The position numbers were made by a program, and so were the translations under genes. Below the pieces are notes generated by a model, which was not told where the DNA came from, did not search any database, and saw only the letters and a list, made by a program, of their open reading frames with translations. Positions 7,781 through 12,509 of a stretch of 12,509 nucleotides of DNA are shown one piece after another. The stretch's first letter is position 1; each line of letters begins with the position of its first letter. The stretch comes from Bacillota bacterium (lineage in GTDB: Bacteria > Bacillota > Bacilli > Alicyclobacillales > SLC66): NCBI GenBank assembly GCA_021820825.1, contig JAKADD010000022.1:1036-13544 (forward strand). The letters are read 5' to 3'.

Positions 7781-7840
7781 ACCGCAATAAACTGCAATAA
7801 ACCGCGATGAACGGCATAAACCGCAGCATAGACGGCATAT
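7781..7840. repeat. Degenerate short tandem repeat, period about 10 bp
   Basis: About six imperfect units follow directly after the stop codon of the 12-TM gene: ACCGCAATAA, ACTGCAATAA, ACCGCGATGA, ACGGCATAA, ACCGCAGCATAG, ACGGCATAT. The period is close to one helical turn. The last units overlap a weak promoter candidate for the kinase gene, TAGACG (7829-7834) and TATCCT (7852-7857), 17 bp apart, so the array could be a regulator-binding cluster or a decayed repeat. Confidence 0.7.
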
Positions 7841-7890
7841 GGTATCTCTGATATCCTAAGAACACCTGCAGAGTTTCAAACAGGAGTGAC

Positions 7891-8970
7891 ATGGCGATGG
7901 CAAAACCGACAGAATTGAGCGATGGTTTCTTTAGACAACTATTTGAAGAAGCTATTGACGGATATATAGTCCTTACCAGTGAGCTTCGCATCGCCTATAT
8001 GAATCAAACCGCGCGATCGTGGTTCGGCGACATCACCGAGGAGAACGGCGCCTTTTGCGGCGATATTCTCAACTGCCATGACGATCACGGTCATAGTATG
8101 CTCTCCACCGGATGTTTGGGATGTATCGTCAGGGAACGCCAAACATCCCTGGGAGATCGGCAGATGAACGTTACGCCGGCGGGCGGAAAAACCATTCCCG
8201 TCAGTGTATCCTACAGCTACATTCCTGCGGACTCTGGAGAGCCCTGGATCATGATGGCCATGAGAGATGTCACCGTACAAAAACAGTGGCAACAGGAACG
8301 GCTTCAAAACGAATCCCTGAATCTCACGCTGGCTGAACGCGAACGGATAGCGCGCGATCTTCATGACACCGTGGCACAAAACCTAGCCTATGGAGCCATG
8401 CAGCTCTCACTGTTGAAGAAAACCTGTGAATCGACGCCGTTACTCAAATCGGCTGTGATTCTCGAACATTTGGAAACCATCTCCGAAGCCGTCGATCAAA
8501 GCATACAGGAATTGCGCAATTCCCTTTATGACCTGAACTTTCATTTAGAAACAGATCTGGTCGGCTTCATTCGCGACTCCGCTCTGCGGCTCGAATTGCG
8601 TTCGGGGATTGAGACGCATGTTGACATCCGCGACTCCGGTTCGCCATGGCCAATCCGCGATGAGATACAGTTGGCGCGCATGGTTCAGGAGATCATGACC
8701 AACATCAGAAAACACTCTCGCGCCACGCAGGTGCAGATCGAACTGGTGCGCACTCAGGAATTGCTGCTCCTGACCGTGCAGGATGACGGATGCGGCTTTG
8801 ACCCCAAGATCGTCCAGAAAGAACAGGGGCACTTTGGGCTACAATCCATCGTCGAACGCTCTCGACTGTTAGGCGGCGTCTCAACGGTAGTCTCAGGCTC
8901 AAAATCAGGAACCGTATGGACGATTCGGTTGCCCCGTCCATCTGATCAACTGGCTTCCGTCCAGCAATGA
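7891..8970 (+). CDS. Cytoplasmic PAS-domain sensor histidine kinase, NarL/NreB class, 359 aa
   Basis: No membrane helix is seen, so it is a soluble sensor kinase. An N-terminal PAS domain (about 12-128) carries Cys56, 62, 75 and 78 (C-x5-C-x12-C-x2-C), reminiscent of the oxygen-sensing [4Fe-4S] PAS of NreB, which has a different C-x2-C-x11-C-x2-C spacing. A coiled linker leads to the HisKA_3 domain with the H-box RERIARDLHDTVAQNL, phospho-acceptor His158. The HATPase domain shows N-box EIMTNIRKH (Asn271), DDGCGFD (298-304) and GHFGLQSIVERSRLLGG (313-329). ATG 7891 sits four bases after AGGAG; ATG 7897 is a possible alternative with looser spacing. It probably phosphorylates the convergently encoded regulator at 9014-9664. 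The sensed signal is inferred as oxygen, NO or redox. Confidence 0.92.
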   Translation: MAMAKPTELSDGFFRQLFEEAIDGYIVLTSELRIAYMNQTARSWFGDITEENGAFCGDILNCHDDHGHSMLSTGCLGCIVRERQTSLGDRQMNVTPAGGKTIPVSVSYSYIPADSGEPWIMMAMRDVTVQKQWQQERLQNESLNLTLAERERIARDLHDTVAQNLAYGAMQLSLLKKTCESTPLLKSAVILEHLETISEAVDQSIQELRNSLYDLNFHLETDLVGFIRDSALRLELRSGIETHVDIRDSGSPWPIRDEIQLARMVQEIMTNIRKHSRATQVQIELVRTQELLLLTVQDDGCGFDPKIVQKEQGHFGLQSIVERSRLLGGVSTVVSGSKSGTVWTIRLPRPSDQLASVQQ

Positions 8971-9013
8971 CAGTGTTAATCCTACGAGTCGTCCGTGGCG
9001 GCTACGCTTGTTC

Positions 9014-9664
9014 TCAGTCTCTCATCAGCCCTTCTCTCACAGCATACGTGGCAGCCTCGACGCGATTCGACATGTGCAGTTTGTCCAGGATGTTGCGCAC
9101 ATGATTGCGAACCGTATTTTCACTGATATAGAGACGCTTTGCGATGTCTTTGTTGGCGGCCCCCGTGCCCAGTTCTCTCAAGACCTCCACTTCCCTTGTC
9201 GTAAGCGGCTCAACACAGCCCTCTCCAACAGAAACCTGTTTGGGCTGAGCCATGTCCGAAAGAATGCGCAGCGCCAGATTGCCAGGAACCACAGCTTCCC
9301 CCAGTTGCACCCGATGCACTGCATGAACCAGTTCTTCAGGGTCGATCGTTTTAATGACGTAGCCCTGCGCACCCTGTTTGATCGCGTCAAACAGCGACCT
9401 TTCCTCCTCGTTGACAGTGAGAATCAGAATCTTCAACTGTGGATTTACAGCATGGATTCGCTGGGTTGCTTCAAGTCCAGTCATCTTGGGCATGGACAGA
9501 TCCATGATCAGGACGTCAGGCTGGAGCCGCTCCACCAGCTCAATAGCCTCTGTGCCGTCCACCCCTTCACCGACAACGTCTATATCTGCAGTCGCTTGCA
9601 ATATTCCAATAACTCCACGTCGAAATAACTGGTGATCGTCCACCACCACAACCCGGATAGTCAC
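9014..9664 (-). CDS. NarL/FixJ-family response regulator, 216 aa
   Basis: The receiver domain (about 3-120) has the acidic pair Asp9-Asp10, phospho-acceptor Asp55 in LIMDLSMPKMTG, Thr83 and Lys105 in GYVIKT. The LuxR-type helix-turn-helix (about 153-216) reads LTTREVEVLRELGTGAANKD then IAKRLYISENTVRNHVRNIL. GTG 9664 gives the typical short start TIRVVVVDDHQLFRRG and follows AGGGG at 8 bases; upstream in-frame GTG and ATG codons would add 6 or 19 residues. It faces the histidine kinase gene tail to tail with 43 bp between, an unusual arrangement for a cognate pair. It should bind DNA and regulate genes nearby, but no target site is proven. A small GATCT/AGATC hairpin (9695-9708) lies in its leader. 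Confidence 0.93.
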   Translation of the reverse strand: MTIRVVVVDDHQLFRRGVIGILQATADIDVVGEGVDGTEAIELVERLQPDVLIMDLSMPKMTGLEATQRIHAVNPQLKILILTVNEEERSLFDAIKQGAQGYVIKTIDPEELVHAVHRVQLGEAVVPGNLALRILSDMAQPKQVSVGEGCVEPLTTREVEVLRELGTGAANKDIAKRLYISENTVRNHVRNILDKLHMSNRVEAATYAVREGLMRD

Positions 9665-9737
9665 CTGATCATCCCCTGTCACATCACCTTTTAAGATCTT
9701 TTCAGATCCATCATCGCACATATATCACCGATAAAGC

Positions 9738-9902
9738 TATCCCGAAAAATCGCTCGTCGCTGCCCGCCGTGATCGTATGCTGTGCCGCTTCTCAAACACG
9801 GCACCGCCGAACTCGCCTCGGCACAGCAACGATCACGGCCAAGCGAGGGTTTCATCGCTGTTGGTGGCGCGCAGCAGTGAGATTTTGCTTCGCAAAACTC
9901 AG
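9738..9902. repeat. Structured dispersed repeat, copy A
   Basis: First of two related elements in this window. A long hairpin has arms 9766-9787 and 9819-9839 (20 bp with one bulged base), extended past an internal loop by TCGCT 9757-9761 with AGCGA 9842-9846. Its 31-base loop (9788-9818) contains ACACGGC and CGCCGAACTCGCCTCG, shared with copy B. The flanking AGCGAG...TTTCATC...GCTG and a terminal hairpin TTTTGC-TTC-GCAAAA at 9883-9897, enclosed by GAG/CTC, are also shared. It lies between two minus-strand genes, in the 5' leader region of the response regulator. Weaker similarity begins near 9738. Confidence 0.8.
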
Positions 9903-9940
9903 GAAAGTCTAACCGTTTCATGTACCACTATGTGGGATTA

Positions 9941-9963
9941 TCATGTCATGTCATGTCATGTCA
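9941..9963. repeat. Pentanucleotide tandem repeat (TCATG)x4.6
   Basis: Four perfect TCATG units plus TCA. The stop codon of the minus-strand gene ending at 9956 lies inside the repeat, so changes in unit number should not alter that protein. Confidence 0.9.
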
Positions 9964-10558
9964 ACTCGGCCCTCAGTTCAGGCTGGCATTTTTCATCCGT
10001 ATCCTGTTCTGGAAGATCTTTTAGCATAGCCTCCAAGCGCAACAGCTCATCTTCAACCAGACGCATTTCGGAAGGGGAAACTCGAATAGTCCTGTTGGAA
10101 AAGAGCAACAGTCGAACTGCGAGCAATGAATTGCGCACTTCGTTTACCACCGTCCACGGAACAATGTGCGTCCGGTTCTGCATCTCCTGAATTTCTTTGC
10201 GACGCGCCACTGCGGCGACTCGATGGGCATGGCCCAACCAAGCGATATAGGAGCAGCCCACCACCTGGAGAAGCATAGTATACGCATGGATGCCATGCAG
10301 ACCATGCATGAACACATCAACGATATTAACCGCCAAACCACCTACGACAGCGGGCACAAAACCGACTGCATAGCCAATGGCGCCAGCCAACACAACCTGA
10401 AGCCCCAGATAGCCGTTTTGCGCTGCCACAGACCAGCCCAAAAAGGTCAGACCAATCATGGCGGCGATCAGCGTAGCCCGCAGTTTCAACTGTTCCAGCA
10501 CAATGCGATCGATGCGTTCCAGCGTACCCTGTATCCGCTCGCCCCACATACGCGTCAT
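9956..10558 (-). CDS. Three-span membrane protein with a degenerate histidine-kinase dimerisation-like domain, 200 aa
   Basis: Not a recognised named family. Hydrophobic helices lie at about 28-45, 52-80 and 92-110. The cytoplasmic C-terminal part reads VVNEVRNSLLAVRLLLF (137-153) and then EDELLRLEAMLKDL (169-182). These resemble the two helices of a histidine-kinase DHp domain (HEVRNPLxAIxxxL and a second helix EELxRLExxxxDL), but Asn139 stands where the phospho-accepting His would be, and no ATPase domain follows. It may be a kinase-derived anti-sensor, an adaptor, or a decayed sporulation-type kinase. ATG 10558 is chosen because GAGGA lies 7 bases upstream; a TTG 30 codons earlier (10648) is open but less supported. 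A short inverted repeat (10642-10665) lies upstream. The structural parallel is my own reading by eye. Confidence 0.65.
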   Translation of the reverse strand: MTRMWGERIQGTLERIDRIVLEQLKLRATLIAAMIGLTFLGWSVAAQNGYLGLQVVLAGAIGYAVGFVPAVVGGLAVNIVDVFMHGLHGIHAYTMLLQVVGCSYIAWLGHAHRVAAVARRKEIQEMQNRTHIVPWTVVNEVRNSLLAVRLLLFSNRTIRVSPSEMRLVEDELLRLEAMLKDLPEQDTDEKCQPELRAELT

Positions 10559-10641
10559 CGCCCATTCCTCGCTTTCGCCCCGAAACTCCACCAGTTGGAG
10601 TTCCTCCCGATGCCAACCATTTGGATGTTGAAATGCGCCGA

Positions 10642-10665
10642 CTGACAATCACAACTGTGTCAGTA
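10642..10665. promoter_or_regulatory. Inverted repeat upstream of the 200-aa membrane protein gene
   Basis: ACTGACA (10642-10648) and TGTCAGT (10659-10665) are perfect inverted heptamers separated by 10 bases, about 85 bases upstream of the ATG. The 17-bp centre-to-centre spacing would suit a dimeric regulator. No convincing promoter was matched to it. Confidence 0.3.
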
Positions 10666-10797
10666 CATACTATGCCCACGATCAACTTTACACATTGGCT
10701 ACTCATGCGCACAGACGCAAACGGGTTAGTCCATTCTGATTAGGGTCTGGTGCTAAAATAGTCTTATTGCACTACTTTTGACCGACACTTCCGGACG

Positions 10798-11403
10798 TCA
10801 TGATTCAAGCGGCCGAACTGCCTGGCCCGTCACGATTGGGATAAAGTAACTCGGTTTAGCCAGTTCATATCGCAGCACAGTGAGCGCTGACAGACTCAAT
10901 GCAGTTTTGATATCCCGATTCAGCCTGCAGCCGCCGGCCATTTGTTTCCATACTGGTGTCAGCGAAGTCTGAATCATGCCCGCGAGCGGAGCGTCATGCA
11001 ACACATGCTCCATGAATAGATACTGGCCCCCTGGTTTCAGGATGCGGTAAATCTCGCGCAGCACCTGGTCAACGTCAGACACAGAGCACAGGACCAGACT
11101 CGTTATGACAGTATCAAACGAACACGTCTCCAACTCCATCTGTTCTGCCGTAGACGTGACGAGACGAATTGCAGGGTATTCTTTGCGCAGATGCGCACCG
11201 AGCAGCGGATCGGGTTCCAAAAGCACAAACTCGGTTACGTGAGCGCCCAGGACTGCGACATCAAGACCGGACCCCGCCCCCACAATGAGCGTCCGGCCAT
11301 AGGCGCATTCATTCTGCCGTATTCGAACGTTCCCCACAGCTCGCTCCAAATATTCCTGACCCCAAATATACAACCGGCTGAACACCGGGTGATTGACGCC
11401 CAT
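10798..11403 (-). CDS. Class I SAM-dependent methyltransferase (METTL7/PmtA-like), 201 aa
   Basis: This transfers a methyl group from S-adenosylmethionine to an unknown acceptor. Visible motifs: motif I LIVGAGSGLD (39-48), acidic ribose-binding LLEPD (61-65), AEQME (86-90), FDTVITSLVLCSV (96-108), and RILKPGGQYLFMEHV (120-134). The last part, VWKQMAGGCRLNRD (151-164), together with LVLCSV and EHV, recalls the METTL7-like or phosphatidylethanolamine N-methyltransferase-like group, which suggests a lipid or thiol substrate without proving one. ATG 11403 follows GAGGAG at 8 bases; GTG 11412 is an alternative. A candidate promoter reads on the minus strand CGGACA (11502-11497), 16 bp, TATATT (11480-11475). 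It is divergent from the DUF4395 gene. Confidence 0.88.
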   Translation of the reverse strand: MGVNHPVFSRLYIWGQEYLERAVGNVRIRQNECAYGRTLIVGAGSGLDVAVLGAHVTEFVLLEPDPLLGAHLRKEYPAIRLVTSTAEQMELETCSFDTVITSLVLCSVSDVDQVLREIYRILKPGGQYLFMEHVLHDAPLAGMIQTSLTPVWKQMAGGCRLNRDIKTALSLSALTVLRYELAKPSYFIPIVTGQAVRPLES

Positions 11404-11495
11404 CCGAACCACTCCTCACGCGTCCAGAGACTGCAGCCACAAAAGCACGGTTCTGTATGGCGCCCGAATTGCAAAATATAGTGCCAGACTCCTCT

Positions 11496-11661
11496 CTGTC
11501 CGGGAAAATGTGCCTGCTCCGCCGGGATCGCAGCCTGTTCCGCTGCTCAGACACGGCTGCGCCGAACTCGCCTCGTAACAGGCTGCGATCCCGGCGGAGC
11601 GAGTTTTTCATCTGCTGATAGCGCCGCGCATCCCTTTGCATTTTGCTTCGCAAAACTTCAG
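11496..11661. repeat. Structured dispersed repeat, copy B
   Basis: Second copy, same orientation as copy A. It forms a perfect 24-bp stem (11516-11539 with 11577-11600) around a 37-base loop (11540-11576) that shares ACACGGC and CGCCGAACTCGCCTCG with copy A although the stem sequence is different. After the stem come GAGTTTTTCATC and GCTG, then the identical terminal hairpin TTTTGC-TTC-GCAAAA at 11641-11655. No T-tract follows in either direction, so it does not look like an ordinary terminator. No flanking direct repeat is evident. Confidence 0.82.
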
Positions 11662-11825
11662 ATATGAGATTTGATCGATTAATTGTGGCACTGCAGCGCC
11701 AATGAAGTCAATTCGTATATAGTGTCCGCTATCGCACGGCCACAAGTCTCTGCACGCCCAGAATCCATCCAGGCAGATCTGGAGGCGCCACTGTGAAAGA
11801 GTGAAGAAGCTGCGAAACAGTCCAG

Positions 11826-11854
11826 TTGACACTACACCACTGTTATGCGTTAAT
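11826..11854 (+). promoter_or_regulatory. Promoter of the DUF4395 gene
   Basis: A perfect TTGACA at 11826-11831 is followed after 17 bp by GTTAAT (11849-11854), which is preceded by the extended -10 dinucleotide TG (11846-11847). A nearby TAATAT at 11851-11856 is an alternative -10 with 19-bp spacing. Confidence 0.6.
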
Positions 11855-11889
11855 ATATAAGTATTCACATTAGAAAGGTCGGATTTAAA

Positions 11890-12324
11890 ATGAAACAACC
11901 ACCCACGATTCCGTATCCGCTCATTCGAACCAATCAATGGTTCATTATCATCAGCGTGGCGCTTGCCTGGACCACGGGAGCGTATGCATGGCTTTTGCCG
12001 CCGCTCATGGCTGGACTTTGCGGTCTGCTTTTTGGTGTGAACCCAGTCATGCGCCTGGCCAGGCAGTTTCTGCGTAAACCCCTTTCCGAGTATGCGGCTG
12101 AAGACCGCATACAGCAGCAATTTAACCAGTGCATCGCAGTGATATGTCTGGCGATCGGGTTGGCAGCCTATGCGGCGCACTGGACGATTGTAGCCTATGT
12201 TTTTACGGCCATAGTCGCTCTTGCTGCATTCGTCGCCATTCAGGGATTCTGCGTCGGCTGCTTCATCCGCTATCAGTGGGGCCAATATCGATACAAAAGA
12301 GCGCAGCGATCACGGGAGGTATAA
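11890..12324 (+). CDS. DUF4395 family membrane protein, 144 aa
   Basis: DUF4395 proteins are small integral membrane proteins of unknown function, often near thiol-redox or sulfur-transfer genes. The sequence shows the family pattern: IPYPLIRTNQW at the N-terminus, GLLFGVNPVMRLAR (45-58), FLRKPLSEY (60-68), QQQFNQCIAVICLA (75-88) and the C-terminal GFCVGCFIRYQWGQYRY (119-135). About four hydrophobic segments are present (16-35, 37-50, 80-96, 99-120). Cys121-x2-Cys124 at the end of the last helix is the likely functional pair, possibly redox active. ATG 11890 has a modest ribosome site (AAAGGTCGGA). It is monocistronic, with its own promoter, and convergent with the Fe-S repair gene. Confidence 0.88.
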   Translation: MKQPPTIPYPLIRTNQWFIIISVALAWTTGAYAWLLPPLMAGLCGLLFGVNPVMRLARQFLRKPLSEYAAEDRIQQQFNQCIAVICLAIGLAAYAAHWTIVAYVFTAIVALAAFVAIQGFCVGCFIRYQWGQYRYKRAQRSREV

Positions 12325-12333
12325 GACTTAAAA

Positions 12334-12364
12334 CACAGCCTGTTCCGACTTGGCCAGAACAGGC
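12334..12364 (-). terminator. Terminator of the Fe-S repair gene (minus strand)
   Basis: GCCTGTTC 12338-12345 pairs perfectly with GAACAGGC 12357-12364 across an 11-base loop. On the minus strand the hairpin is followed by TGTGTTTT, a short U-rich tail. It may also slow transcription from the DUF4395 side, but no T-tract follows on the plus strand. Confidence 0.6.
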
Positions 12365-12381
12365 GCAGCGTGAAACTTCGG

Positions 12382-12509
12382 TCAGTTTGCACTGATGTGC
12401 GCTTTTTGTTCCCTTGTCAAGCGCGCGAACAACACGTTATTCTCCAAATGAATGTGCTGAAAAATGTCCGACTCGACTTCCTGAAGTTTTTCAAAGGTGT
12501 ATATATACG
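12382..12509 (-). CDS. Iron-sulfur cluster repair di-iron protein (RIC/YtfE/ScdA family), C-terminal 41 residues
   Basis: Only the end of the gene is in the window; its start lies beyond base 12509. The visible peptide includes FEKLQEVESDIFQHIHLENN (5-24) followed by VLFARL and ends AHISAN. The H-x-H-x-E-N-N element of the last helix is the characteristic C-terminal di-iron ligand region of the hemerythrin-like RIC/YtfE/ScdA proteins, which help restore Fe-S clusters damaged by nitric oxide or oxidants. The stop TGA is at 12382-12384. It is convergent with the DUF4395 gene. Family assignment is strong despite the short fragment, because the motif spacing is distinctive. Confidence 0.88.
   Translation of the reverse strand, partial: YIYTFEKLQEVESDIFQHIHLENNVLFARLTREQKAHISAN

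Larger units (their letters stand above)
11404..11889. other. 486-bp non-coding divergent region
   Basis: This holds the candidate minus promoter of the methyltransferase gene (11475-11502), repeat copy B (11496-11661) and the plus promoter of the DUF4395 gene (11826-11854). I see no gene, RNA or remnant between about 11662 and 11825; open frames there do not resemble any protein I know. Confidence 0.6.

Noticed and set aside
7781..7840. CRISPR array
   Set aside because: Units of about 10 bp are imperfect and contiguous, without spacers.
9766..9839. Long hairpin of repeat copy A as an intrinsic terminator
   Set aside because: There is no T-tract on either strand after the stem, and the loop is conserved, which terminators do not need.
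9691..9921. Possible small protein containing FCEAK, a peptide also encoded in frame by repeat copy B
   Set aside because: The similarity between the two translations comes from the DNA repeat; stop codons and frame differ after the shared segments, so protein coding is unlikely.
11309..11653. Minus-strand open frame across repeat copy B and the methyltransferase start
   Set aside because: The sequence is dominated by the hairpin arms, low-complexity Arg/Ser residues and overlap with a well-supported gene.
11608..12285. Minus-strand open frame of 225 codons
   Set aside because: It is antisense to the DUF4395 gene and its end runs through repeat copy B; the composition is typical of a shadow frame.

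Overview
The window looks like chromosomal DNA of an aerobic or facultative Gram-positive bacterium of the Bacilli, plausibly an Alicyclobacillaceae-like or related, possibly acidophilic, lineage. This is inferred from strong AGGAGG-type ribosome binding sites, use of GTG and TTG starts, a Bacillus-type 7Fe ferredoxin, a YheI/YheH-type ABC exporter pair and a NreB/NreC-like two-component system. No database search was possible, so the taxonomy is tentative.

Layout. (1) 1-569, minus: 5' part of a MoxR-family AAA+ ATPase running off the left edge. (2) 809-3127, plus: a heterodimeric ABC exporter pair. Each gene carries a large internal deletion and a frame disruption, so both are probably pseudogenes. 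(3) 3144-3608, minus: a protein with two DUF2249 domains. (4) 3859-4098, plus: a 7Fe ferredoxin closed by a strong terminator. (5) 4378-6385, plus: a tight four-gene operon with a b6-type diheme cytochrome b and three membrane-associated partners, but no Rieske protein or c-type cytochrome, preceded by a good sigma-A-like promoter. (6) 6500-7780, plus: a 12-TM protein with heme-copper-oxidase-like pseudo-symmetry. (7) 7891-8970, plus, and 9014-9664, minus: a PAS histidine kinase with a four-cysteine cluster and, convergent to it, a NarL-type response regulator. (8) 9956-10558, minus: a membrane protein ending in what looks like a degenerate histidine-kinase dimerisation domain. (9) 10798-11403, minus: a class I methyltransferase. 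(10) 11890-12324, plus: a DUF4395 membrane protein. (11) 12382-12509, minus: the C-terminal end of a RIC/YtfE/ScdA-type di-iron Fe-S repair protein.

Taken together, the Fe-S repair protein, DUF2249 protein, ferredoxin, cytochrome b operon, oxidase-like membrane protein and the possible Fe-S sensor kinase suggest a redox, oxygen or nitric-oxide responsive respiratory neighbourhood. That link is inference from gene content and adjacency.

The most intriguing non-coding signal is a structured repeat of about 165 bp present twice (about 9738-9902 and 11496-11661, same orientation). Both copies have a long hairpin with a nearly identical loop but very different stem sequences, so the arms differ between copies while pairing is kept. 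A second small hairpin at the right end is identical in both. This could be a conserved RNA or a small non-autonomous mobile element.
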